A stretch of 64,000 nt of DNA from Bos javanicus (GCF_032452875.1 NC_083897.1:7732854-7796853); one strand, 5' to 3'; positions 21,229 through 31,423 are shown, counted from the first letter of the stretch. Numbers and translations are program-made. Notes: a model not told the origin generated them from the sequence alone.

Positions 21229-21287
21229 TTTTTTTCTTTTTTTTAATTAATTTTTTTATTGAAGGGTAATTGCTTTACAGAATTTTC
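21229..21287 (-). mobile_element. Minimal L1 3'-tail insertion (about 59 bp), antisense
   Basis: Minus-strand reading gives 'gtaaagcaattacccttcaa' (the last bases of ruminant L1) then A-rich tail. Perfect 13 bp TSD 'acattgtcatctt' at 21216-21228 and 21288-21300. An extreme 5' truncation. Confidence 0.92.
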
Positions 21288-21337
21288 ACATTGTCATCTT
21301 GATCATCCTCTATTTCAAGCCAAGGCTCTGCTTATAC

Positions 21338-21803
21338 CAGTGCTTCTCAAACTCTGGTTTATGTCAAAAACACTCAGCAAGTCTGTCAACCATGCAGATT
21401 CCAGGGTACCATGCTGGTCTTGATTCAAAAGGTCTTGCTGCTGCTAAGTTGTTTCAGTCGTGTCCGACTCTGTGCAACCCCATAGACGGCAGCCAACCAG
21501 GCTCTGCCGTCCTGAGATTCTCCAGGCAAGAACACTGGAATGGGTTGCCATTTCCTTCTCCAATGCAGGAAAGTGAAAAGTGAAAGTGAAGTTGCTCAGT
21601 TGTGTCCAACTCTTTGCAACCCCTTGGAATGTAGCCTACCAGGCTCCTCCATCCATGGGATTCTCCAGGCAAGAGTACTGGAGTGGGTTGCCATTGTCTT
21701 CTCCACAAAAGGTCTTGGGAGAGCCTAAAAAATCAGTATTTTCACAAATAACCCCAGAGAGTTCTTTTGTAAATGTTCCAAGGACAACACTGTGAGAAAC
21801 GCT
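21338..21803 (+). mobile_element. MER5A DNA transposon (hAT-Charlie, non-autonomous), split by Bov-A2
   Basis: Starts 'cagtgcttctcaaactctgg' and ends 'acactgtgagaaacgctg', the paired imperfect terminal repeats of MER5A. Internal 'catgcagattccagg' and 'caaaaggtct...' also fit. About 190 bp of MER5A remains once the SINE is removed. Inactive throughout mammals. Confidence 0.85.
21438..21705 (-). mobile_element. Bov-A2 SINE, antisense, inside MER5A
   Basis: Complete antisense dimer from 'ctgctgctaagttgtttcag' to 'ccattgtcttctcca'. Perfect 12 bp TSD 'caaaaggtcttg' at 21426-21437 and 21706-21717. The TSD is MER5A sequence, so the SINE is the younger. Confidence 0.96.
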
Positions 21804-22182
21804 GACCCACACAATGTTTTCCTTCTCCCCTTGTATTGCATTGTTTTGAATACTTGCATTATAAATCCTTTCAGTATCTCTCTTGAGTACTTTCCTCATG
21901 CCCTGATCAAACTCCACTAATATTACCTGGGCCCTATCTCATCTCATTAGCCTGAACTGGAAGAAGTTACATTTACTACATTTTCCTTCTCCAGATTCAT
22001 ACCTCTCTGGCCTTCACACAAGTGCAGCCTCCTTTGAAAGCACCAATTAGTGGGACCATTCTAGAAATTTCTAGTCTTCCCTAAGCCAATCAGAATCCTA
22101 TGTGCTTTGTAACAGGATCTCTTCAAGTAACACATAAGCTCTGTTTCTTGCAAACCTCCGTATTACCCAGGAAAGGTTTATT
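21804..22182. other. Unassigned DNA
   Basis: No gene or repeat recognised between MER5A and the BovB. Confidence 0.35.
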
Positions 22183-22189
22183 TAAGCCT

Positions 22190-23218
22190 TTCAGTTCAGT
22201 TCAGTCACTCAGTCGTGTCCGACTCTTTGTGACCCCATGAATCGCAGCACGCCAGGCCTCCCTGTCTATCACCAACTCCCGGAGTTCACTCAAACTCATA
22301 TCCATCGAGTCAGTGATGCCATCCAACCATCTCATCCTCTGTCGTTCCCTTCTCCTCCTGCCCCTAATCCCTCCCAGCATCAGAGTATTTTCCAGTGAAT
22401 CAACTCTTCGCATGATGTGGCCAAAGTATTGGAGTTTCAGCTTTAGCATCAATCCTTCCAATGAACATCCAGGACTGACTGTGTGGATCACAATAAACTG
22501 TGGAAAATTCTGAAAGAGATGGGAATACCAGAACACCTGACCTGCCTCTTGAGAAACTTATATGCAAGTCAGGAAGCAACAGTTAGAAGTGGACATGGAA
22601 CAACAGACTGCTTCCAAATAGGGAAAGGAGTACGTCAAGGTTGTATATTGTCACCCAGCTTATTTAACTTATATGCAGAGTACATCATGAGAAATGCTGG
22701 GCTGGAAGAAGCACAAGCTGGAATCAAGATTGCCAGGAGAAATATCAATGACCTCAGATATGCAGATGACACCACCCTTATGGCAGAAAGTGAAGAAGAA
22801 CTAAAAAGCCTCTTGATGAAAGTGAAAGAGCAGAGTGAAAAAGTTGGCTTAAAGCTCAACATTCAGAAAACTAAGATCATGGCATCTGGTCCCATCACTT
22901 CATGGCAAATAGATGGGGAAACGGTGTCAGACTTTATTTTGGGGGGCTCCAAAATCACTGCAGATGGTGACTGCAGCCATGAAATTAAAAGACGCTTACT
23001 CCTTGGAAGGAAAGTTATGACCAACCTAGATAGCATATTCAAAAGCAGAGACATTATTTTGCCAACAAAGGTCCGTCTAGTCAAGTCTATGGTTTTTCCA
23101 GTGGTCATGTATGGATGTGAGAATTGGACTGTGAAGAAAGCTGAGCGCCGAAGAACTGATGCTTTGAACTGTGGTGTTGGAGAAGATTCTTGAGAGTCCC
23201 TTGGACTGCAAGGAGATC
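22190..23218 (-). mobile_element. BovB LINE with 5' inversion, antisense element
   Basis: 22190-22476 is the BovB 3' end in reverse ('cagttcagttcagtcactca' to 'ccaatgaacatccagga'). 22477-23218 is the upstream RT region in forward orientation ('ctgtgtggatcacaataaac' to 'cttggactgcaaggagatc'). The two breakpoints lie about 30 bases apart in the BovB consensus, as expected for twin priming with a small loss. TSD 'taagcct' at 22183-22189 and 23219-23225. Confidence 0.93.
22483..23193 (+). pseudogene. BovB reverse-transcriptase fragment in the inverted segment
   Basis: The longest uninterrupted frame of the window, 236 codons. Motif A is lost at the 5' truncation (it starts 'DHNKLWKILKEMGIPEHLTC'), but 'GVRQGCILSPSLF' and catalytic 'RYADDTTLM' remain. 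It runs through 'VVMYGCENWTVKKAERRRTD' before a one-base loss near 23167 sends it out of frame. Comparatively well preserved, suggesting a younger copy. Confidence 0.9.
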
Positions 23219-23225
23219 TAAGCCT

Positions 23226-24099
23226 CTAGTGTCCTCAATACTACTCCACAGAGTGGATGAGATAAAACAAAGGAGGAGGACCTTAACATCTGTTTAGCAG
23301 CTCAAGAAAAGAAAAGTTGTCATTGAAGAGCTAGAATCATATTTTCTTGAAAATTCACAATTGTCTGTTGATATGAATTACCCAGGTTATCACTGAACCC
23401 TCACATCACAGGTAGAGGATTGATAGCAAGCCATCAACTGGAAACTTACTTGGGGAGCTCTTCATATAGATCAATATCTGGGCTGCCCTACACCAGATCT
23501 TCTCAACTTTGTCCTGAGGGTCTGTCCTTGGTTCCCAAAACTTAAAATATTTCCTCTGTAGACCTTTTCATGAAAAGTTTGATGACCCCCCACAGTACCT
23601 GAATTAGCTACTTGCTCTTTGAGTTTTCAAGGGAGCCAAACTAGGGAGGAGGGGCAGAAGTGAGATGGTAAACTTCTATTTCTGGTTTTAAACCAAATAA
23701 ACGAAGTTGAAGAAACAAAAGACATCACAATGCACTGAAAGACAAAACATCATTTCTTCCTCTAAATTAAATTTCTTTTTGAAAAAAAACATTCTATGTT
23801 CATTACACTGGCAAGACCTTTTAAACCCCTTGTCTTGGAAATTAAAATGCTTCACATTTGTTCATGCTTGCTGGAATTCTGTTTTCCTGGAGGTCATCCA
23901 AAGCTCTGAGCTTTACTTCTTCTCTCTTAGCCACTACAGAACCATCTCCTAGAAAAAAGAACCTGTTAGTAGCTGGTTTTCCTAATCCCATCTCAGTGTT
24001 CCTGATTTAGAAGGTTGTACCTGCTACATGGGAACATAGGCTGGGAATAATGAGTGTCATAGCAAGGTTGTACAGGACTGAGTAAAGCAACTGTTTGCT
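23226..24099. other. Unassigned DNA
   Basis: An 81-codon frame at 23707-23952 has no family signature. 23490-23600 has a faint DNA-transposon look ('cagatcttctcaactttgtc') that I could not confirm. Confidence 0.35.
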
Positions 24100-24303
24100 T
24101 ATATTGAAACAATTACAGATGCAATGATGTGATGTCTGGGAGTGGCTTCCAAACAATGGGGGAGAGTAGGTGGAGGTATATATGAAACAAGAGTGACGAT
24201 CGCTAATAATTGCTGAAGCTGAACCATAGGTACTATGTGTTCATTACACTGTTTCCTCTATATTTGACAATATTTGAGAATCTCAATAATAAACTTTTTA
24301 GTA
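24100..24303 (+). repeat. Old L1 3' end, sense
   Basis: 'gtgatgtctgggagtggctt', 'aacaagagtgacgatcgcta', 'attgctgaagctgaaccata' and 'tgagaatctcaataataaac' follow the order of an old L1 3'UTR ('...gggatttgctt...gaaacaagattgg...ttgttgaagctgggtgatgg...ttccataataaaaag'). Confidence 0.6.
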
Positions 24304-24754
24304 AAAGGAAAATCTATTTGGAGAGTAGTTAATAGTCCAATAAAAAATTGTTTATGCATGCATTTGCTTGCCAATTTTCCAAAGAAAATTTTTTCTTGTT
24401 TTTAAAGATTGGGTTCACTGATTGCCATTCAATTTTGTCTTTGTTTAATAAGTCACAACCATAATGCCAAAAAAAGAAAAGAGAAAAATCTGCTTCAAGT
24501 GCCAGATTAAGCCCAAAATGCTCCCAAACAGGAAAGATCCTCAGCTTTCTTCAAAAGCAGAACTTTTAATGTTGTGCTTTGATGGAACTTGGGCTATGAC
24601 AGTTCCCCCAAATTCTCGAGCCCTAACTCTTAGCAAAATATCTAGCATGATGTAGGTGTAAAATAAATATTCATTGAATTAGTAAACAAACTCAGGTCCT
24701 TTATGCTGCAAGATCCTCCAAGAGAGTGAGAACAACCATGATAACAGCACTAAG

Positions 24755-25052
24755 TAACAATTGTTGAGGCTTTATTATATGCCAGGTTCTATACCACATA
24801 TCAGGAATACATCCTTATTTCCTTTAATCTTCATTACAACCTTATAAGCTTCATAAAGGGATAAATTTTTATTTTTCACTGGTTATTCACTGGTATGTCC
24901 CCAGGGCCTAAAACATGATTGACTCAATAAATGTTTATTTAATGAATAAATCTAAAGTAGGTACTATGATAATAGCAGATGAAGAATATGAGGCTTAAAA
25001 AACTTAAGTGACCTGCCCAGCTAGTGAATGGTGGAGTTGGATTAAAATTCAA
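24755..25052 (-). repeat. MIR, antisense, split by an L2/MIR-like tail
   Basis: 'ttattatatgccaggttcta', 'tttaatcttcattacaacct' and later 'gaggcttaaaaaacttaagt', 'gacctgcccagctagtgaat' are parts of one antisense MIR. Between them lies 'ccccagggcctaaaacatga...caataaatgtttatttaatg' (24900-24950), the sense 3' tail of an L2-class element. Both are ancient. Confidence 0.7.
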
Positions 25053-25281
25053 ATAATAAAACTCAAAAAAAAAAAAAACCAAAACTCTCCTTCAACCACT
25101 AGCTATACTGATGCTAACTCATACATTAAAAGTCTTATCTATTATTATAATTGTGCCAGCCAATGACCTTCAAATGTCCTTAAAAAGACAATGTATGATG
25201 AAAATATTTTGATATCAACTTAAACTGAACAGACTTAAGAGTATGGGGTACTGCTCGGAACAGGAATAAAAGGGAACTTAA

Positions 25282-25330
25282 GGGTCACACAGAGTCAAAC
25301 ACGACTGACATGACTTAGCAGCAGCAGCAA
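25282..25330 (+). mobile_element. Bov-A 3'-end scrap
   Basis: Only about 49 bp: 'gtcacacagagtcaaacacg' to 'cttagcagcagcagcaaa', the last segment of a Bov-A2. No clear TSD was found. It is either an extremely truncated insertion or what remains after a deletion. Confidence 0.85.
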
Positions 25331-25399
25331 ACATGAAAGTAGGTCTCTACCTCCATGAAAGATCATTGTGAAAGGTTAGAAGAATTCCCATTAAAGTTA

Positions 25400-26835
25400 G
25401 AATGAAGGCAAGGATAACCGTGCTAAGTATAACCTATCACTACTATTATTTCTCATTGTCTTAGAGGCCATAGACAAAGCAATAAGACAATTCTGTTAGG
25501 ATTGAAAAGAAACAATATCATCATTGTTTTTAAACAAAATAACCTATTAGAAAATCTACAAAAAACTAAAACTACTAAAACCAAGAGAGTTTACAAGATT
25601 GCTATATACGATATATTTTTTTTATTTTATTAGTAGCAACCAATTTAAAATTTTTTTTAATTGTTCACCATAAATTTCAAAACTCCATGGTATCTAGGAG
25701 TGAATAGAGTAAAAGTTATATAAGATCTTCATGAAGATAATACATAGGATATGAAAGACCTAGATAAATGATAAATCTAGATAAATCTAGTCCTGTTCAT
25801 ATGTGAAAATTATATATAGATGTCAGTTCTCCTCAAACTGACATTTATTCATTGAAATTCCAATCAACACTCCAACTGGAATTAATAATAAAGGGTTAAG
25901 AATAGAAAAAAATTATCTTAGACAAAACCAGGGAATCTGGCCCTAGTAGATGTTAAGACTTAAAAGGAATAGTATATTATATTTTACATGTGGTATAGGT
26001 ATAGCAATAAACAAGCAGACAACCGGAACAGATTAGAATGTCAATAAACAGTCTATGTACATATAGGAACTTGACATATGAAAGAGGGGGGATTATAATT
26101 CAGTGGTGAAAAACACGGATTATTTAAAACATTGTACTTTCCAGGTTGAAAATGAGACCGTTAGAAACTACACCTGACTCACTGACACAAAATAAATTTC
26201 AACGATTTAAAGACCTAAAGGAGATGTTGTAAAACTTTTAAGAAACAAATATAAGAGACTCTAGGAGACATAAGAAAGGATTTATTAAATTCAACACGAA
26301 AGGCACAAACCATGGAGGTCAAAATTGATGTTTGATTAATATTTAAATTTAAAACTTCTATATGAAAAAGGCCATCATTAAAAGGTCACAATATCAGCCA
26401 CAGACTAGGAAAACATATTTGTATTATAAAATACATTTATATGATAGTATTTATTGTTTTAATATATCAGTATCTAGAATATACAAAGTGAAAGTGAAAG
26501 TGTTAGTCACTCCGTCCTGTCTGACTCTTTGCACCCTATGGACACCTCTGTCCGTGGAATTCTCCAGGCCAGAATAACTGGAGTGGGTAGCCTTTCCCTT
26601 CTCCAGGGGATCTTCCCAACCCAGGGATCAAACTCAGGTGTCCCACATTGCAGGCGGATTCTGTACCATCTGAGCCACCAGGGAAGTCCCAAATATACAA
26701 AGAGCTCACTAAAACTCAAAGAAAAAGACAACACCATAGAAAAATAGATGGAGAGAGAGGAAACCAAATTGGCCAATAGATAATATTAAAAAATATGTGC
26801 AACCTCACTCAAAATCAGAGAAATACAAAGATACC
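25400..26835 (+). repeat. Old L1 (L1M-type) ORF2 region, sense
   Basis: 'aacctatcactactattatt...cattgtcttagaggccatag...gcaataagacaattc' is the decayed RT thumb region of L1 ORF2. It is followed by 'ctccatggtatctaggagtg', 'cttagacaaaaccagggaat', and, after the nested SINE, 'ccaaattggccaatagataa' and 'tcactcaaaatcagagaaat'. About 1.2 kb after removal of the SINE. Full of stops. Confidence 0.8.
26489..26691 (-). mobile_element. Bov-tA SINE, antisense, inside old L1
   Basis: Antisense Bov-A monomer then antisense tRNA head ending 'tgagccaccagggaagtccc'. Perfect 11 bp TSD 'aatatacaaag' at 26478-26488 and 26692-26702. Confidence 0.95.
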
Positions 26836-26839
26836 CAGT

Positions 26840-27180
26840 TCCTAATCCCTGGCAATCTGCAACTATCACCCTATATGACAAAAAGGACTTTGCTGATGTG
26901 ATTAAGTTAAATATCTTGAGATACAGAGATTATCCTGGATCATCTGTGATTGTAATGACATCCCTAAATGTAATTACAATTGTCCTTATAACTAGGAGGC
27001 TATAAGAAGTATGACTCCATTTTCTGATGTTTGACTGCTGACAGCCTTTAAGCTTGATCCCTTTCTCTTCTACTTTCTGCCTCATATCTGAGCAAGCTGA
27101 TAAGAAAACCTGAGTGCTTCCTCCTTTGACAGTGATGGGAAGAGTCAAACCACATAAGCCCCTACCTGTGCACAGGACCT
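26840..27180 (+). repeat. MaLR-like LTR, 5' portion
   Basis: 'ggactttgctgatgtgatta', 'atcttgagatacagagatta' and 'cctggatcatctgtgattgt' are typical of old mammalian-apparent LTRs (MLT1-like). The 3' half of a similar LTR appears at 29390-29700 in the same orientation, across SINE and BovB insertions. Family name not certain. Confidence 0.55.
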
Positions 27181-27282
27181 CTCACCCTAGCTCCACTCCC
27201 TAACCATCACCACAATAAAAAAATCATTCATCCACTCATTTGTTTATTTGTTTGGTTGTTTAAAAAGGAAGAAAAAGAGGGA

Positions 27283-27354
27283 GCTTCCCTGGCAGTCCAG
27301 TGGTTAAAACTCCACGCTTCCAAGGCAGTGGGCATGGGTTTCATTCCTGGTCAG
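27283..27354 (+). mobile_element. CHR-2-type SINE head, split by Bov-tA
   Basis: 'agcttccctggcagtccagt' through 'tttcattcctggtcagg'. The SINE resumes at 27572 with 'gaactaagatcccacatatt' and an A-rich tail. Confidence 0.88.
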
Positions 27355-27571
27355 GGGCTTCCCTAGTGGCTCAGTGGTAAAGAATCTGCCTGCAATGCAG
27401 GAGACTGGGGCTTGATCCCTGGGTCAGGAAGATCCCTCAGAGGAAAGCATGGGAACCCACTCCAGTGTTCTTGCCTGGAGAATACCATGGACAGAGGAGC
27501 CTGGAAGGCTGCAGTCCATAGAGTCACAAAGAGTCGGACACGACTGAAGCAACTAAACAGCAACAGCAGCA
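27355..27571 (+). mobile_element. Bov-tA SINE, full length, inside CHR-2
   Basis: Intact tRNA-like head 'gcttccctagtggctcagtg' with A-box (TGGCTCAGTGG) and B-box region ('gcttgatccctgg'). A Bov-A monomer follows to 'gactgaagcaactaaacagc'. It breaks the CHR-2 SINE between 'ggtcagg' and 'gaactaag', with a short 'caggg' duplication at the joints. Confidence 0.93.
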
Positions 27572-27640
27572 GGGAACTAAGATCCCACATATTGCATGGC
27601 CAAAAAAAAAAAAAACTAAAAAAAAAAGAAAGAAAGAAAG
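27572..27640 (+). mobile_element. CHR-2-type SINE 3' part with A-rich tail
   Basis: 'gaactaagatcccacatatt', 'gcatggccaaaaaaaaa' and an (A)n/(GAAA)n tail to 27640. This is the short CHR-2 subtype that ends soon after the tRNA-related region. Confidence 0.88.
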
Positions 27641-27712
27641 TCAAGCCAGCCTCCTCTCCTTGCTCTCTCAAGTCATTTTCGGACTTGCTTGAGACATTTG
27701 CCCTGCTCTGTC

Positions 27713-29268
27713 CAGTTCAGTTCAGTTCAGTTGTTCAGTCATGTCCAACTCTTTGCAACCCCCTGGACTGCAGCACGCCACGCCTCCCTGTCCATCACTA
27801 ACTCCTGGAGTCTACTCAAACTCATGTCCATTGAGTCGGTGATGCCATCCAACAGCCTCATCCTCTGTCGTCCCCTTCTCCTCCCGCTGTTAATCTTTCC
27901 CAGCATCAGGGTCTTTTCAAATGAGTCCGTTCTTCACATCAGGTGGCCAAAGTATTGGAGTTTTAGTTTCAACATCAGTCCTTCCAATGAACACCCAGGA
28001 CTGATTTCCTTTAGAATGGACTGGTTGGATCTCCTTGCAGTCCAAGGGACTCTCAAGAGTCTTCTCCAACACCACAGTTCAAAAGCATCAGTTCTTTAGC
28101 ACTCAGCTTTCTTCACAGTCCAACTCTCACATCCATACATGACCACTGGAAAAAACATAGCCTTTACGAGATGGACCTTTGTTGGTAAAGTAATGTCTTT
28201 TAATATGCTGTCTACGTTGGTCATAATTTTTCTTCCAAGGAGTAAGTGTCTTTTAATTTCATAGCTACAGTCACTATCTGCAGTGATTTTGGAGCCCCCA
28301 AAAATAAAGTCTCTCACTGTTTCCACTGTTTCCCCATCAATTTCCCATGAAGTGATGGGACCGATGCCATGATCCTAGTTTTCTGAATGTTGAGCTTTAA
28401 GCCAGCTTTTTCACTCTCCTTTTTCACTTTCATCAAGAGGCTCTTTAGTTCTTCTTTACTTTCTGCCATAACGGTGGTGTTATCGGCATATCTGAAGTTA
28501 TAGATATTTCTCCTGGCAATCCTGATTCCAGCCTGTACTTTATCCAGCCCAGCGTTTCTCATGATGTACTCTGCATCAAATTTAAATCAGCAGGGTGACA
28601 ATATACAGCCTTGATGTATTCCTTTTCCTATTTGGAACCAGTCTGTTGTTCCATGTCCAGTTCTAACTGTTGCTTCCTGACCTGCATACAGATTTCTCAA
28701 GAGGCAGGGCAGGTGGTCTGGCACTCCCATCTCTTGAAGAATTTTCCACAGTTTATTGTGATCCACACAGTCAAAAGGCTTTGACATAGTCACTAAAGCA
28801 GAAATAGATACTTTTCTGGAACTCTCTTGCTTTTTCGATGACCCAACAGATGTTTCCAATTTGATCTCTGGTTCTTCTGCCTTTTCTAAAACCAGTTTGA
28901 ACATCTGGAAGTTCATGGTTCACATATTGTTAAAGCCTGGCTTGGAGAATTTTAAGCATTACTTTACTAGCGTGTGAGATGAGTGCAATTGTGTGGTAGT
29001 TTGAGCATTCTTTGGCATTGTCTTTCTTTGGGATTGGAATGAAAACTGACCTTTTCCAGTCCTGTGGCCACTGCTGCATTTTCCAAATTTGCTGGCATAT
29101 TGAGTGCAGCACTTTCACAGCATCATCTTTTAGGATTTGAAATACCTCAACTGGAATTCCATCACCTCCACTAGCTTTGTTTGTAGTGATGCTTCCTAAG
29201 GCCCACTTGACCTCACATTCCAGGATGTCTGGCTCTAGGTGAATGATCACACTATTGTGATTATCTGA
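27713..29268 (-). mobile_element. BovB LINE, 5'-truncated, antisense
   Basis: A continuous antisense copy from the 3' pentamer tail ('cagttcagttcagttcagtt') through the RT domain. It extends upstream of motif A to 'ctggctctaggtgaatgatc'. About 1.56 kb, colinear with the consensus and without inversion. The endonuclease is absent. Confidence 0.95.
28096..29250 (-). pseudogene. BovB RT in four broken frames, catalytic motif mutated
   Basis: Minus-strand pieces: 28930-29250 (fingers, 'NKASGGDGIPVEVFQILKDD', 'KRSVFIPIPKKDNAKECSNY'), 28587-28916 (motif A region, 'MSKPFDCVDHNKLWKILQ', where the usual YAKAFD is altered), 28314-28562, and 28096-28326 (C-terminal part). The catalytic box reads YADN instead of YADD (28479-28490), so a metal-binding Asp is lost. 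Several frameshifts separate the pieces. Confidence 0.88.
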
Positions 29269-29389
29269 AAAGGCTCAATCGTGTAAGTAATAAAGCTTTT
29301 CATTACCCTTTGGTGTCTGCACAGAATCATCAATCTTGACATCCAAACCCATTTAGGAGTCGGAGGGTCCCCTCTTGTGTCTTTAGGAT

Positions 29390-29700
29390 GGTCACAACAG
29401 AGACAGGAGATTTGCACAGAAGAACAAAGCAACGTGACAAAAGCAAGATGCTACACTCCTGGCTTTGAAGGTGAAGGAAGACATGACGAACCAAGGGATG
29501 AAGGAATGCAGGTCTAGAAGCTGGAAAAAGCAAGGCATCAGACTCTAGAGTGTGGAGGAGTGCAACCCAGTCAGCAACTTCATTTAGCCCAGTGAATTTG
29601 ATTTCAGATATCTGACCTCCCAAACAGCAAGAGAATCAATGTGTATTGTTTTAAATCACCAAAGTCATAGTAACTTCTTACAGCAGTCCTAGGAAATCAG
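29390..29700 (+). repeat. MaLR-like LTR, 3' portion
   Basis: 'gatgaaggaatgcaggtcta', 'gaagctggaaaaagcaaggc', 'tgatttcagatatctgacct' and 'cttacagcagtcctaggaaa' match the conserved 3' half of MLT1-like LTRs. Plausibly the continuation of 26840-27180. Confidence 0.6.
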
Positions 29701-29703
29701 GAA

Positions 29704-29910
29704 ATGACATCAAATGTCGCTCAGATGATAAAGAATCCACCTGCAATGAAGGCAGACCTGGGTTTGATTGCTGGGTCGGGAAGAACCCCTGGAGAAGGGC
29801 ATGGCAACCCACTCCAGTATTTTTGCCTAGAGAAGCCCATGGACAGAAGAGCCTTGCAGGCTCCAGTCCATAGGGTCATAAAGAGTAGGACACGACTGAG
29901 AGACTAACAC
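29704..29910 (+). mobile_element. Bov-tA SINE, sense
   Basis: Degenerate tRNA head ('tcgctcagatgataaagaat', 'gggtttgattgctgggtcgg') followed by a Bov-A monomer to 'gacacgactgagagactaac' and a (CA) tail. It sits at the edge of the MaLR-like LTR. The 67-codon frame through it is a chance frame. Confidence 0.92.
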
Positions 29911-30023
29911 ACACAGAGGTACTAATATAGTCACTCTGTTCACCAGCACCATAGACAGCTGTTTGTTTGTTTTTCTTTAATGTCAGTTGCCTTTAAGAAT
30001 GTCTTTGATGGAAGAGTGAAAAT

Positions 30024-30326
30024 TACTTTTTTGAATTTTTAAATTGTATTTATTTCTATTTTTGGCTTCACTGGGTCTTTGCTGCTGTACATGGACTTTC
30101 TCCAGTTGTGGCGAGCAGGGGCTACTCTGTAGTTGCAGTGTGTGGGCTTCTCATTGTGGTGGCTTCTCTTGCGGAGCACAAGCTCTAGGCTTGCAGGCTT
30201 TACTAGTTACGGCACACGGGCTTAGTTGCTCCATGGCATGTGGTATCTTCCCAGACCTGGGATCAAACCTGTGTCCCCTTCATTGGCAGGCAGATTCTTA
30301 GCCACTGGACCACCAGGGGAGTTCCC
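30024..30326 (-). mobile_element. CHR-2-type SINE, full length, antisense
   Basis: Antisense CHR-2 body ('ggcttctcattgtggtggct', 'cacgggcttagttgctccat') ending in the antisense tRNA head ('ggattcttagccactggacc' is close to 'cttagccactggaccaccag'). TSD 'agtgaaaat' at 30015-30023 and 30327-30335. The T-rich left end is its tail. Confidence 0.94.
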
Positions 30327-30469
30327 AGTGAAAATCATTAATGTAACAAACACTGACCCTTGAGTACCTGGGTTTTTAATATTTTGTATGACAAAATGAG
30401 AACTATGCATAAAACATTTCCACTGCATCCTGAATTATAAGAACTGCCTCAAAGACAAACTCTTGTACA

Positions 30470-31423
30470 ATTTAAAAGCAACTTTTTTCATCAAACACCA
30501 TTTGTACATAAAAGGATTACTGAGAGTTAAACTTTAGTTATTCAGACTTGCGTTCTTGGCAGACATTTTCTCTAAAATTAACAAAGTGAGCCTGTCATTT
30601 CAAGGAAAAACAACTGACAGCATTTTTGCCAATTATAAAATTCAAGTTTTCAAGTAAAAATTAGAATTTTAGAAAACTTGTATCTGCCACCATGAGCTTG
30701 ATAGCTTTCCCAAACATACTTTCCTGATGAGATCAATGGTTATAGTAACAAATGTAATATTTTTACATTGTATCATGAAATGTGTCAATATTTGGAAGAT
30801 CTACATGATATTTTTCAAATGATCAATGTACAATATTACAAAATCACACATAGGAAAAAAATCTATTCAAAGTGAGGATATACTGATGGGTTTTTCATGT
30901 ATGAAAACACAAAAAATTCACTGATATGGTTTCAGATTGCATATTGGAACTAACTTCTAAGAAACTTCCATCTGTCAAATATTGGTATATTATCAGAGAA
31001 TATCCACAATTACCTGAATTGGCTAATAAAATATTCCTGGCTTTTCCAGCTACATATATGTGTGAAGAAGGATTTTCTTCCTATTTTTCACCCAGAACAA
31101 GCAGAACAGCAGCGTGAATGCAGAAGAACTATGAAAATTCAGCTCTCTTCTATTACAAGACATTAAAGAGATTTGGGAAAGTGTAAAGCAAAGCTACTTC
31201 TTTCACTAAGTATCTTGTTCTTTTGAAAAATATAGCTCTTTTCACAAAATAATTTTTCTAACATAATATTCATTTTTAAAGATTTCATAATTAAAGATCT
31301 TTAAATTTCTCACTTTTAATTTCTAATACAATGAATACTAATAGACATAAATCACATAAACAAAAGTTTTCTGGGGTCCTCAGTAATTTTTGAGAGTGAA
31401 ACTGAAAAGTTTGAGAACTGCTG
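30470..31423 (+). mobile_element. Decayed autonomous hAT (Charlie/ZBED-like) DNA transposon, 3' half
   Basis: A transposase-coding relic (about 30480-31209) is followed by a non-coding 3' end. That end finishes in 'aaaagtttgagaactgctg' (31405-31423), the Charlie-type terminal inverted repeat. The 5' half and 5' terminal repeat are not recognisable upstream. Inert and old: it has several stops and frameshifts. Confidence 0.75.
30540..31209 (+). pseudogene. hAT transposase C-terminal fragment
   Basis: From about 30556 one frame reads 'LADIFSKINKVSLSFQGK' and later 'KTCICHHELDSFP', interrupted by TAA at 30655. Another frame carries the hAT dimerisation domain at 30926-31117: 'EYPQLPELANKIFLAFPATY' followed by 'MCEEGFSS' (family pattern EYP.L...A...L.PFPTTYLCE.GFSS). 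A third frame ends 'DIKEIWESVKQSYFFH' and stops at 31207-31209. At least two in-frame stops and two frameshifts rule out function. The nearest relatives I can think of are Charlie elements and domesticated ZBED/FAM200-type genes. Confidence 0.75.
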
